This document shows, in pieces, positions 10,285-18,694 of a stretch of 64,000 nt of DNA. The stretch covers positions 987,679 through 1,051,678 of the forward strand of contig MVDH01000001.1 in NCBI GenBank assembly GCA_003056245.1, given 5' to 3'. The translations under genes were made by a program, and so were the position numbers. Source of the stretch: Cellvibrio sp. 79 (GTDB taxonomy: Bacteria > Pseudomonadota > Gammaproteobacteria > Pseudomonadales > Cellvibrionaceae). Under the pieces are notes generated by a model. That model was not told the DNA's origin and did no database searches. It worked only from the letters and a program-made list of their open reading frames with translations. Each line of letters starts with the position of its first letter. Positions within the stretch are counted from its first letter, which is position 1.

Positions 10285-11295
10285 ATGAGCAAACATCGCG
10301 TTTTAACTGGAATTACCACCACAGGCACTCCACATCTGGGCAATTATGTCGGCGCTATTCGTCCGGCTATTCAAGCCAGCCAAAAAGCCGATGTGCAATC
10401 TTTTTATTTCCTCGCGGATTTTCACGCACTGATCAAATGCCAGGAGCCCGATCTGGTTCACCAATCCACGCGCGAAATTGCAGCCACCTGGTTGGCGTTG
10501 GGATTGGATACTGATAATGCGATTTTTTATCGCCAATCCGATGTGCCGGAAATTCCGGAACTTTGCTGGGTACTGACTTGTAATGCAGCAAAGGGATTGA
10601 TGAATCGTGCACACGCATACAAAGCGTCTGTGGATGCGAATGTGGAAGCGGGCGCAGATCCCGATTTTGCAATTACCATGGGTTTGTATTCTTATCCAAT
10701 ATTGATGGCTGCCGATATTTTAATGTTCAACGCGCACAAAGTTCCGGTGGGGCGTGATCAAATCCAGCATATCGAAATGGCCCGGGATATTGCCGCGCGT
10801 TTTAACCACCATTATGGTGAGCATTTTGTTTTGCCTGAAGCGGTAGTTGATGACAATGTCAATGCGGTATTGCAAGGTTTGGACGGTCGTAAAATGAGCA
10901 AAAGTTACGGCAATACCATTCCGTTATTTTTACCGGAAAAACAACTCAAAAAGTCCATCAACAAAATCCTCACCAATTTACTGGAGCCGGGTGAGCCAAA
11001 AGATCCGGACACTTCACCGGTATTTCAAATCTGGCAAGCCTTTGCAACACCAGAGCAACGTGTTTATATGCGTGAACAATTTGCTGCTGGAATCGGTTGG
11101 GGTGAAGCCAAGAAACAATTATTTGAATTGATCAATGGCCAGCTCGCTGAAGCGCGCGATAAATACGAAACGTTACTGGCTAATCCAGCACACATTGAAG
11201 AGGTGTTGCAAAAAGGGGCGGAAAAAGCGCGAGCTTACAGCAAACCGTTGTTGGAAAAAGTTCGCGAAGCGGTTGGAATTCGCAAGATTAAATAG
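10285..11295 (+). CDS. trpS: Tryptophan--tRNA ligase
   Basis: Class Ic aminoacyl-tRNA synthetase charging tRNA-Trp. The HIGH-like motif is TGTPHLGN near the N-terminus and the KMSKS motif is KMSKS in [14 protein letters not shown]. The start used is ATG at 10285 (336 aa, MSKHRVLTG), preceded by ACAGGG; a longer reading from TTG at 10261 has no support. A strong terminator follows the stop and is shared with the convergent bioA gene. Confidence 0.96.
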   Translation: MSKHRVLTGITTTGTPHLGNYVGAIRPAIQASQKADVQSFYFLADFHALIKCQEPDLVHQSTREIAATWLALGLDTDNAIFYRQSDVPEIPELCWVLTCNAAKGLMNRAHAYKASVDANVEAGADPDFAITMGLYSYPILMAADILMFNAHKVPVGRDQIQHIEMARDIAARFNHHYGEHFVLPEAVVDDNVNAVLQGLDGRKMSKSYGNTIPLFLPEKQLKKSINKILTNLLEPGEPKDPDTSPVFQIWQAFATPEQRVYMREQFAAGIGWGEAKKQLFELINGQLAEARDKYETLLANPAHIEEVLQKGAEKARAYSKPLLEKVREAVGIRKIK

Positions 11296-11314
11296 TTTGC
11301 ACCGGCTAAAAAGT

Positions 11315-11344
11315 AAACCCCGCATTTGCGGGGTTTATTTTTTT
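11315..11344. terminator. Bidirectional terminator between trpS and bioA
   Basis: AAACCCCGC (11315-11323), loop ATTT, GCGGGGTTT (11328-11336), followed by ATTTTTTT. The A-rich left flank also provides a T-run for the convergent bioA transcript. Confidence 0.9.
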
Positions 11345-11357
11345 GTTAGTCAAAAGA

Positions 11358-12662
11358 TTATTTTGCCAACGTGGAAACCGCTTTCAATACAGCGGAAGTT
11401 AATCGGCTTAGTTGATCACTTTCTATGATGAATGGAGGCATCAGGTAAATAATTTTCCCGAATGGGCGAATCCATACCCCTTGGTCAATAAATAGCGGCA
11501 TTAGCAATTTAGTATCAACATCATCGCTGAGTTCAACAACACCGATTGCGCCCAGAACACGAACATCTTGCACAAAAGAAAATTCTTTACAGGGCACAAG
11601 CTCCTCACGCAATTGCTGGCTGATAGCTGCAACTTTTTCTTGCCAGTTAAAATTCAATAATAAATCGATGCTGGCATTCGCCACGGCGCAGGCTAACGGG
11701 TTTGCCATGTACGTTGGGCCGTGCATAAAGGCCGGATTTTCCCCGCTGCTAATCGCGTTACTTACCTTATCGTTACAGAGTGTTGCTGCTAACGTTATAT
11801 AACCACCGCTCATGGCTTTGCCGAGGCACATAATATCCGGGCTAATCCCCGCGTGTTCGCTGGCAAATAATTTTCCGGTACGCCCGAAGCCGGTGGCGAT
11901 TTCATCGACAATCAATAATATTTCATGTTTGTCACACAGCTCGCGTACGCGCCGTAAATAATCCGGTGAATAAAAACGCATTCCTCCCGCGCCTTGCACA
12001 ATCGGTTCCAATATAACCGCTGCAATTTTTTGGCGATGCTGTTGGATCAGCTGCGCAAATTTTCCAATGTGTGATTCCTGGAATGGCTCGTCAAATTTGC
12101 AAGCGGGTGCATCAGCAAATAAATGATGTGTTAACGAATGGTGAAATAAATGATGCATTCCTGAATGCGGGTCGCACACCGCCATTGCACCAAATGTATC
12201 GCCGTGGTAGCCGCGCTTTAACGTTAAAAAAGTGGTGCGCTGTGCTTGCCCTTGCGCATGCCAATATTGAATTGCCATCTTCAGGGCAATTTCTACCGCA
12301 ACTGAACCGGAATCAGAAAAGAAAACTTTGTTTAATCCAGCGGGAGTAATTTTGGCGAGGGTGCTCGCGAGTTTTACAGCGGGTTCATGGGTGATTCCCG
12401 CGAACATTACGTGAGCCATTTTACCCAGTTGATCAATAACCGCCTGGTTTAATGCGGGGTGATTATAACCGTGCACTGCACTCCACCAGGAGGACATGCC
12501 ATCGATTAATATTCGCCCATCGGTCAGATGCAACTCTACTCCTTGTGCATGGCTGACAGGCGCTATTAATCCGGGTTGATTAAAATTGGTGTAAGGGTGC
12601 CACACATGGGCACGATCCAGGCGAAGCAAATCGTGAGTGGCAATTTCCTGATTGTAGATCAT
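11358..12662 (-). CDS. bioA: Adenosylmethionine-8-amino-7-oxononanoate aminotransferase
   Basis: PLP-dependent class III aminotransferase making 7,8-diaminopelargonate for biotin. Visible marks are the N-terminal VWHPYT, the PLP-phosphate region DSGSVAVEIALKMA, DEIATGFGRTG (the PLP-ring aspartate) and the Schiff-base lysine in CLGKAMSGGYI. GPTYMANPLACAVA follows as usual for BioA. At 434 aa it has normal length. It stands alone: no bioB, bioF, bioC or bioD lies nearby, and no BirA-type operator was seen in the 104-bp upstream gap. Confidence 0.95.
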   Translation of the reverse strand: MIYNQEIATHDLLRLDRAHVWHPYTNFNQPGLIAPVSHAQGVELHLTDGRILIDGMSSWWSAVHGYNHPALNQAVIDQLGKMAHVMFAGITHEPAVKLASTLAKITPAGLNKVFFSDSGSVAVEIALKMAIQYWHAQGQAQRTTFLTLKRGYHGDTFGAMAVCDPHSGMHHLFHHSLTHHLFADAPACKFDEPFQESHIGKFAQLIQQHRQKIAAVILEPIVQGAGGMRFYSPDYLRRVRELCDKHEILLIVDEIATGFGRTGKLFASEHAGISPDIMCLGKAMSGGYITLAATLCNDKVSNAISSGENPAFMHGPTYMANPLACAVANASIDLLLNFNWQEKVAAISQQLREELVPCKEFSFVQDVRVLGAIGVVELSDDVDTKLLMPLFIDQGVWIRPFGKIIYLMPPFIIESDQLSRLTSAVLKAVSTLAK

Positions 12663-12766
12663 GAGGATTCCGGCAATTTTTTCATACAGATTTCATCATA
12701 ACATCAAGCAAGCTTAACGCTATTCATCTGAAAAACCAGAGTCAATAGTGTTAATCGTATGTACCA

Positions 12767-14338
12767 CTAATTAAAGCGAATAATTAAATCCAGTTGCTTT
12801 TGCGACAGCTTATCCATTTCACTGTTCAATTCATCAGCAACACCAATTTCCTGTTGGGTTTGGTTGGAAATACTGGCGATCGATAAGGTATTACGTTCAA
12901 TTTCAATCGCCATGGATGATTGCTCTTCTGCCGCCGCAGCAATCTGGTGGGACATTTGGTCAATAGCATTAACCGAATCGGAAATAGAGGCGAGGGCGGC
13001 GTTAACATTGCCCATTTCATTCACACTGCGCTCTGCCAGTTCCAGGCAGTTTTTCATATTGGTACTTGCATCGTCAGTTGCCTTGCCGAGGTTGCCGATA
13101 ATTTGCTGGATGTCCCCGGTAGATTCCTGGGTGCGCTGTGCCAGTGAGCGTACTTCATCAGCAACAACGGCGAAACCTCGCCCTTGTTCCCCGGCGCGCG
13201 CTGCCTCAATGGCGGCGTTCAGTGCGAGTAAATTGGTTTGCTCGGCGATACCGCGAATCACATCAACTACGCTGGCGATTTTACTGCTGTCTTCGCTGAG
13301 TTTGTCCAGCACATTACCCAGGTTGCTCACGGTTTTGGAAAGGTCATCAATTGCCTGGCGGGCACCTTCAATAACGCCATTACCCTTATTAACTTCGTTA
13401 ATGGCGTTACCGGTAGCAATGGAGGTTTGGTTCGCACCATTGGCAACTTCCTGTACAGCCAATGCCATTTGTTGCATTGCGTTGGCTACGCCTGCCGTTT
13501 CCTGTTGTTGCGCACTCATTCCCTCGTAGGTTTTGCGTGCTTGAAGATGTGCTGCTTCCGCCTTATGTTGCAGTTCGCGTGAAGATTCGCCAAAACGTCC
13601 CAGTGCGGTACGTAAACGGGATTTAATCGCATGCTGGGCTAATTCAATTTCACCCATGGCATCGCATCGACCAGTATAAATATACGCAGCAAAAGAGTCG
13701 TTAATGGTATTGCGCGCTTCCTGTAGCGCTTGCGCACTTCGGCCTTGCTGGAAAATATGAGCGATAGCGCCGGTAACAATTGCAACAACGAGACCGCTTA
13801 CAATGGATGTTGTGCTGAGTGAGCTGGAAATAGCCGCAGCGATAGCAATAAGTATGAAACTGCCCGCCGCAATAAGGCAGCTGCTGCCGAATGTGGCCCA
13901 GAGTTTTTCAACGCCTGAATAGGCGGGTTTTCCCTGGTTTAACCGTTGGTACACCGCTTCGGCTCGCCGGACAACAGCGGGGTCTGCTTTTACCCGTACA
14001 GATTCATAGCCGTAAACCTGTCCGTTCTGGCGCAGTGGGGTTATATAAGCGTCAACCCAATAGTGATCACCATTCTTGCAACGATTTTTTACAATCCCCA
14101 TCCAGGGTTTTCCGGCTTTCAACGCACTCCATAACATCCCGAATGCCTGTGGCGGCATATGTGGATGGCGGAGAATATTATGTGGTTGCCCTATAAGTTC
14201 TTCATGGTTATAACCGGAAATGCGGCAGAAGGTAGTGTTGCAAAATTCAATGTCGCCACGCAGGTTGGAAGATGAAACAATTTCATCGTGGTTATTGAGA
14301 TGAACTTCGCGTCCAGTGACATGGCCATTGTTGCGCAT
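12767..14338 (-). CDS. Aer-like methyl-accepting chemotaxis protein with N-terminal PAS domain
   Basis: 523-aa chemoreceptor. It has a PAS domain (about residues 12-120, with [23 protein letters not shown] and [14 protein letters not shown]) and then two close hydrophobic segments (about 150-195). The methyl-accepting signalling hairpin follows, with core [21 protein letters not shown]. There is no periplasmic ligand domain, as in Aer energy/oxygen sensors; FAD or heme binding is possible but not proven. ATG at 14338 is chosen (GGATCTGCAT before it) over TTG at 14365. It is followed on the same strand by bioA after 104 bp, with no evident functional link. Confidence 0.92.
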   Translation of the reverse strand: MRNNGHVTGREVHLNNHDEIVSSSNLRGDIEFCNTTFCRISGYNHEELIGQPHNILRHPHMPPQAFGMLWSALKAGKPWMGIVKNRCKNGDHYWVDAYITPLRQNGQVYGYESVRVKADPAVVRRAEAVYQRLNQGKPAYSGVEKLWATFGSSCLIAAGSFILIAIAAAISSSLSTTSIVSGLVVAIVTGAIAHIFQQGRSAQALQEARNTINDSFAAYIYTGRCDAMGEIELAQHAIKSRLRTALGRFGESSRELQHKAEAAHLQARKTYEGMSAQQQETAGVANAMQQMALAVQEVANGANQTSIATGNAINEVNKGNGVIEGARQAIDDLSKTVSNLGNVLDKLSEDSSKIASVVDVIRGIAEQTNLLALNAAIEAARAGEQGRGFAVVADEVRSLAQRTQESTGDIQQIIGNLGKATDDASTNMKNCLELAERSVNEMGNVNAALASISDSVNAIDQMSHQIAAAAEEQSSMAIEIERNTLSIASISNQTQQEIGVADELNSEMDKLSQKQLDLIIRFN

Positions 14339-14455
14339 ATGCAGATCCTGTTTCCAAAATAACAACGTATCATATGGCCAGTCATAAGGCTGGCATGTAA
14401 AGCCTAGCCCAATTTCGAGAAAGCTCTACTAATTATCTGATTTTCCTATGAATTA

Positions 14456-15295
14456 TCAGGCTGCGGCGAATCGTTTAAAGTCCTGCTGAATTCCACTTGG
14501 GCGCGCAAGTTCTTGCTCCCCGGTACTTCGAAATTGGGATTCATACAGAAATCGGGTCAGCGCTTCGCGCTTTTCCTCCTCTAAATCCAGGAACTCCACA
14601 CTGACTTGCGTATGTCGATAAGGGCTGCGTCCCATGCGGAATGCACAAATCCGGGCTTTACAGCGAATCTGCAATTCGTCGCTCAGGTTTACCTCGCACA
14701 AAGGCAGTAGTGCTCCGTGGCGCAAATAGGGCAATAAGTTGCCTGCAACCATTAAACGCAAGCCACCGCTGGAAATATCTTGCAAGGTACCAAAACTCGG
14801 CTCTTGTCCCAGTGTGCGGATTTTCACACTCAGCGGTGATTGATGGCCGATGGCATAACGCGGCGCACTGCGTCTTGGAGTGTAGGTAGCAAACTCGGGT
14901 AGTTCGATAGCAAAACCCGCCGCACCGTAGTTGGAACCAAGAGCGACAACTGGCGCACGCACTAATAGTTGTTCTCCATTGCGATGGTGGCGCAAGGTGA
15001 TGTCATCACCGGCATCCAGTATCAGTTGTTGTGGGAACAAATCGTCCAGCCACAGTAGGCCACGTTCTATATCTATCGCCAGGATCATACTTTGGTACAC
15101 GCGGCTGGCTGTGCCGATTTTTACTTCCATTAACTGCCGATTTTTCTGCAGTTCCCACAAGGGAAGGTATTGGTCGGGCATCTGGATATCGGCTGATAAA
15201 CCCGCTGCTCCGGCAGTAGATGCTGTCGGAGCTCCGACGTTGGCATCCCCGGTTTTAGGCGTGCTTTTTTTAAAGAGTTTATCGAACAACGACAT
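14456..15295 (-). CDS. YcgR-like PilZ domain protein (c-di-GMP receptor)
   Basis: 279-aa cytoplasmic protein with an Ala/Thr-rich N-terminus (1-40), a YcgR-like beta domain (about 50-135) and a PilZ domain (about 138-255). The c-di-GMP signature is intact: RRSAPR provides RxxxR and DISSGG provides the D/NxSxxG motif. Such proteins slow flagellar motility or control secretion when c-di-GMP is high. GAGGAGG lies at good distance upstream of the ATG. The leader contains a perfect 9-bp inverted repeat (15322-15344). It lies next to a chemoreceptor gene, which fits a motility role. Confidence 0.88.
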   Translation of the reverse strand: MSLFDKLFKKSTPKTGDANVGAPTASTAGAAGLSADIQMPDQYLPLWELQKNRQLMEVKIGTASRVYQSMILAIDIERGLLWLDDLFPQQLILDAGDDITLRHHRNGEQLLVRAPVVALGSNYGAAGFAIELPEFATYTPRRSAPRYAIGHQSPLSVKIRTLGQEPSFGTLQDISSGGLRLMVAGNLLPYLRHGALLPLCEVNLSDELQIRCKARICAFRMGRSPYRHTQVSVEFLDLEEEKREALTRFLYESQFRSTGEQELARPSGIQQDFKRFAAA

Positions 15296-15321
15296 TCCAA
15301 CCTCCTCGCGGCAATTATTCT

Positions 15322-15344
15322 CCCCTGAATAGGCAATTCAGGGG
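15322..15344. repeat. Perfect 9-bp inverted repeat upstream of the PilZ gene
   Basis: CCCCTGAAT (15322-15330), spacer AGGCA, ATTCAGGGG (15336-15344). It lies 27-49 bp upstream of the PilZ protein start on the minus strand. It could be an operator, a leader hairpin, or the first stem of a plus-strand RNA. Confidence 0.5.
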
Positions 15345-15402
15345 GGCTTAAGTGGGATAGAGCAAGCCCTGTGCCATGGGCACTTTTCGCTGAAATTCAT
15401 GA

Positions 15403-15449
15403 ACTTATGGCCGGAATCCATGAGTGGCGACCAGGACCACTCTTTTTTT
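15403..15449 (+). terminator. Plus-strand intrinsic terminator preceded by a GGA-loop hairpin
   Basis: GAGTGG (15422-15427), loop CGACCAGGA, CCACTC (15437-15442), then seven T (15443-15449) make a clear intrinsic terminator. The hairpin ACTTATGG / CCATGAGT (15403-15425, loop CCGGAAT) shares GAGT with it, so the two are mutually exclusive. No plus-strand gene lies upstream for over 3 kb, so the terminated transcript is an unannotated RNA or a ttcA leader. Confidence 0.6.
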
Positions 15450-15635
15450 AAGATGAATTTGTTTTTATTTTGTTCAGGTGACACTGATTGGTAGTGATTT
15501 CAAGCTTCTCATCAAGCATAGACCGGCAAGCTATTGCCGCGCGGTGGGATCGATTTCCTCTTGCGGGTAAAATCCGTACAATGCGCGCCTCGCCGGTTGC
15601 CGCGCGGTTTTGCCTTTATTGATGAGCCTTACCCC

Positions 15636-16535
15636 ATGAAAGAATTAAACGAACGTAAAGATCGCCTGGAATTCAACAAATTACAGAAACGCCTGCGCCG
15701 GCTTACTGGCTCGGCGATTGTCGATTACGGCATGATTGAAGAGGGCGACAAGGTGATGGTTTGCCTGTCCGGGGGTAAGGATTCCTATACGATGCTGGAT
15801 ATTTTGTTGAGCCTGCAAAAAACTGCTCCCATCTCTTTTGAGCTGGTCGCCGTCAATATGGACCAAAAACAACCCGGTTTTCCCGAGCACATATTGCCGC
15901 AGTATTTAACCGAACTGGGAGTGCCTTTCCATATTATCGAACGCGATACTTACAGTATCGTCAAAGAGGTTGTGCCTGAAGGAAAAACCACTTGCGGTCT
16001 TTGTTCGCGTTTGCGCCGCGGTACGCTCTACGGTTTTGCGGATGAAATCGGCGCAACCAAAATCGCGTTAGGCCACCATCGTGACGATATTATTGAAACA
16101 TTATTTTTGAACATGTTTTATGGCGGAAAAATCAAAGCGATGCCGCCCAAGCTGTTATCCGATGATAAGCGCAATATCGTTATTCGCCCGCTAGCTTATT
16201 GCGCAGAAGAAGATATTGCCCATTTTGCTGAGCTTAAAGGTTTCCCGATTATTCCATGTAACCTGTGTGGCTCGCAGGAAAATCTGCAACGACAAGTAGT
16301 GAAAGACATGTTGCACCAATGGGAGCGTCAATATCCTGGCCGTACCGAAACGATTTTTTCTGCGATTCGTAATGTCCAGCCATCGCAACTGGCAGATCTA
16401 AAATTATTTAATTTTTTAAATCTGGAATCACAACAGGTTAGTAGCGATGGTGATGATGACGCATGTGGAGTTCAACCGCCAGCGATGCGTCGCGATGAGG
16501 GGGTTCAGTTTATGGATGTACTTGATATCCAGTAA
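15636..16535 (+). CDS. ttcA: tRNA 2-thiocytidine(32) synthetase TtcA
   Basis: Iron-sulfur-dependent PP-loop ATPase thiolating C32 of certain tRNAs. The PP-loop is [11 protein letters not shown]. The cluster-binding cysteines are in [10 protein letters not shown], and a second CxxC occurs as CNLCGS. The start is ATG at 15636 (299 aa), beginning [20 protein letters not shown] as in orthologues; a longer TTG start at 15534 has no ribosome-binding site and would cover a 12-bp direct repeat. The region upstream may contain an attenuator-like terminator. Confidence 0.95.
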   Translation: MKELNERKDRLEFNKLQKRLRRLTGSAIVDYGMIEEGDKVMVCLSGGKDSYTMLDILLSLQKTAPISFELVAVNMDQKQPGFPEHILPQYLTELGVPFHIIERDTYSIVKEVVPEGKTTCGLCSRLRRGTLYGFADEIGATKIALGHHRDDIIETLFLNMFYGGKIKAMPPKLLSDDKRNIVIRPLAYCAEEDIAHFAELKGFPIIPCNLCGSQENLQRQVVKDMLHQWERQYPGRTETIFSAIRNVQPSQLADLKLFNFLNLESQQVSSDGDDDACGVQPPAMRRDEGVQFMDVLDIQ

Positions 16536-16558
16536 CTATTCCAGCGTTAATAACGCAC

Positions 16559-17059
16559 TCATGCAACCAGTTTGTGGCTATCTGTTTCCAAAATGGTGGA
16601 GCGATAAGTTGTAATAAATTCCTCAATATTGCGAGCGCAACCTGTGCCATTGTTAAAGCAAGTGGCCCAGAGTTGCGCCAGATTATTTACTTCTGCCGGT
16701 TTTCCTGTATCAACTCCGTTCGCTCGATAAATCATCCAGGCAATTACAGTGGCATAACTTAAGTTGCCAATTAATTCACTGTGGGGATGCTTGAGAAATT
16801 GCTGTTGGCTGGCAAAACCGCGCACGCGCGACGCGAGATCTGGAAACTGAATCAAATACTTATCCCAGGTTTCAACATGTTTTTCTGCGGTAATTTGATA
16901 AATCCCCAAGCCTTCAGTTTGATCGCAGTAGCTTTGCTGACCGGATTCCTGTGCAGCGGTACCGGCGAGAAGATTTTCGGCTGTTTCCGAATAATCTCCT
17001 ATTGCCTCCAGGCATGGTTTAATAATCAACTCGCGTAAATCACTCACGTAAATGCCCAT
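16559..17059 (-). CDS. Small lysozyme/SLT-like protein without signal peptide
   Basis: 166-aa protein, function not established. Residues about 30-75 (AGTAAQESG then EGLGIYQIT) match the pattern of SLT-type lytic transglycosylases: catalytic Glu in an ES motif followed 15-20 residues later by GL-x-Q-I/L. The rest (YATVIAWMIYRANGV, NLAQLWATCFNNGTG) is not familiar, and similar small proteins occur in phages. No signal peptide or membrane segment is visible, so it would remain cytoplasmic unless holin or another route exports it. ATG 17059 has AGAGG upstream; the longer start at 17119 has none. It converges with ttcA. Confidence 0.65.
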   Translation of the reverse strand: MGIYVSDLRELIIKPCLEAIGDYSETAENLLAGTAAQESGQQSYCDQTEGLGIYQITAEKHVETWDKYLIQFPDLASRVRGFASQQQFLKHPHSELIGNLSYATVIAWMIYRANGVDTGKPAEVNNLAQLWATCFNNGTGCARNIEEFITTYRSTILETDSHKLVA

Positions 17060-17433
17060 AACTACCTCTTTGCTCCATTTTTTGTCACAAGCGTGCCCAA
17101 TCAGCCAGCGTAAAATCATTCACGTGTAAACTTACACTTACCTGCAGCAATGGAGCGTTGTTAAATCAACCGAGCTGCGTCAAAAAAACAATTCACGCGC
17201 TCTCAACTTTCATTGCAGCATAAGTCACGCCAACTTTTTTCAGGGCTTGGCAATCTGTGATCGATTGCCTGATCAGGTTTTGAAATTCCTTCTATTCCTG
17301 AATTTTATTATGGCCCAATGGGTGATAGTTCTCGAACTACTTTATTGCAAAAACGGTTTTATTTATAAATGAAAAATATAAAAAAACACTGTCTATACTC
17401 GATATAAGAGCAAATCTTAAACGGGAGTTTTTT
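17060..17433. other. 374-bp divergent spacer between the lysozyme-like gene and ald
   Basis: It contains three palindromes. GTGTAAACTTACAC (17124-17137) lies 65 bp before the lysozyme-like start. GGCAATC / GATTGCC (17249-17269) has a 7-nt loop. CCTGATCAGG is at 17268-17277. TATACT at 17394-17399 is a likely -10 for ald without a clear -35. ald usually needs an amino-acid-responsive activator, for which the palindromes are candidate sites. No gene seen. Confidence 0.45.
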
Positions 17434-18543
17434 ATGCGTATTGGAATACCAAAAGAAATTAAAACCGGTGAAAACCGCGTAGCGCTTACGCCTGCCGGGG
17501 TTATGGAATTGCGGGCACGGGGGCACGAGGTTTATGTAACCCGCGGCGCAGGTGTAGCTTCCGGCTTTGGCGATGCGCAATATCTACATGCTGGTGCACA
17601 TTTGCTGGAGTCAGTTGCGAATGTATATGAAGCGGCGGAGTTAATTATCAAAGTCAAAGAACCGCAAGTGCAGGAATATGCATTACTTACAAATCGTCAT
17701 TGTCTTTTTACTTATTTACATCTCGCTGCCAGTCGTTCGCTGACCGATGCACTGCTTGCCTCCGGTGCCAGTTGCATTGCCTATGAAACCCTGACGGATG
17801 CATCTGGGCGTTTACCCTTGCTAGCACCAATGTCGGAAATTGCGGGGCGTATGGCTGTCCAGGCTGGAGCGCACCATTTGGAAGCTGCGCAGGGGGGGAA
17901 AGGGGTTTTGCTTGGCGGTATTCCCGGTGTTGCTCCCGCTAATGTATTGATTCTTGGTGGTGGCGTGGTTGGAGCCAATGCCGCGGCGATGGCGGTTGGT
18001 TTGGGAGCACAGGTGAGGGTGCTGGATAAATCAATTTTGCGCTTACGTCATCTGGATGATTTATGGCGAGGCCGGGTAATTTGCGAGTATGCCGTCCAGG
18101 AGCGCGTAAATGATTACGCGCGCAGTGCAGATTTAGTTATCGGAAGTGTATTAAATACCGGCGCTAGTGCTCCAAAACTGATAACACGGGAGCTGATTCA
18201 GCAAATGGAACCGGGTAGTGTTTTGGTTGATGTGGCGATCGATCAGGGGGGGTGTTTCGAAACTTCGCGGCCCACAACCCATCAGGACCCAACTTATCGC
18301 GAAGAGAATATTATCCATTACTGTGTGGCCAATATTCCGAGCGCGGTAGGACGAACCGCGACCTTGGGACTTACCAATGCAACCCTCACCTACGTTTTAC
18401 GTTTGGCTGATGAAGGTTTGGCTTGTCTTAAAACGGATCCAGGTTTTCGAGCGGGCTTGAATATCCATGCCGGACAACTCACACACCAGGGCGTGGCAGA
18501 CTCATTTGGTATATCAGCAAAGGATCCGTTAACTCTGTTCTGA
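17434..18543 (+). CDS. ald: Alanine dehydrogenase
   Basis: NAD-dependent oxidative deamination of L-alanine to pyruvate and ammonium (or the reverse). The N-terminus MRIGIPKEIKTGENRVALTP is diagnostic of the Ald/PntA family. The Rossmann nucleotide-binding segment is NVLILGGGVVGANAAAMAVGLGA (about residues 168-190), and the usual C-terminal end is DPLTLF. At 369 aa it has normal length. ACGGGAG precedes the ATG. It is monocistronic, and its long upstream region fits regulated expression by an Lrp/AldR-type protein; one Lrp-type gene lies at 5.3 kb. Confidence 0.95.
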   Translation: MRIGIPKEIKTGENRVALTPAGVMELRARGHEVYVTRGAGVASGFGDAQYLHAGAHLLESVANVYEAAELIIKVKEPQVQEYALLTNRHCLFTYLHLAASRSLTDALLASGASCIAYETLTDASGRLPLLAPMSEIAGRMAVQAGAHHLEAAQGGKGVLLGGIPGVAPANVLILGGGVVGANAAAMAVGLGAQVRVLDKSILRLRHLDDLWRGRVICEYAVQERVNDYARSADLVIGSVLNTGASAPKLITRELIQQMEPGSVLVDVAIDQGGCFETSRPTTHQDPTYREENIIHYCVANIPSAVGRTATLGLTNATLTYVLRLADEGLACLKTDPGFRAGLNIHAGQLTHQGVADSFGISAKDPLTLF

Positions 18544-18635
18544 ACCCATTTCTCTATAGAAAATAACACTATGGATTTGGGCGCCTCGGATAATATTGAT
18601 CTATACTCCTGCCAAGTCAGTCACGTTTTGCTGCC

Positions 18636-18653
18636 GGGGATAAACCTATCCCC
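18636..18653 (+). repeat. Leader stem-loop of the PAS-GGDEF-EAL gene
   Basis: GGGGATA (18636-18642), loop AACC, TATCCCC (18647-18653): a perfect, GC-rich 7-bp stem 41 bp before the start codon. No U-tract follows, so a leader structure or protein site is more likely than a terminator. Confidence 0.4.
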
Positions 18654-18694
18654 CACACAAATAACTATATCCAGCTCCCGGAAAATCCAGGTCG

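Larger units (their letters stand above)
15296..15635. other. 340-bp intergenic region with several hairpins and a plus-strand terminator
   Basis: No credible gene. From left to right: the PilZ ribosome-binding site (minus strand), a 9-bp inverted repeat (15322-15344), GTGCC/GGCAC (15371-15383), a GGA-loop hairpin (15403-15425), and a plus-strand intrinsic terminator (15422-15449). A 12-bp direct repeat TTGCCGCGCGGT occurs at 15534-15545 and 15597-15608. The content suggests an untranslated plus-strand RNA or a ttcA leader. Confidence 0.5.

Noticed and set aside
12864-13529. 221-residue open frame on the plus strand inside the chemoreceptor gene
   Set aside because: It mirrors the codon structure of the MCP signalling domain on the other strand; Ser/Ala-rich, with no ribosome-binding site or family match.
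15534-15635. Longer TTG start of TtcA
   Set aside because: No ribosome-binding site, not conserved in the family, and it would cover a direct repeat in a non-coding-looking region.
18541-18694. Possible c-di-GMP riboswitch before the PAS-GGDEF-EAL gene
   Set aside because: Only a simple GC-rich stem-loop is present; the conserved GEMM-type core and tetraloop-receptor elements are not seen.
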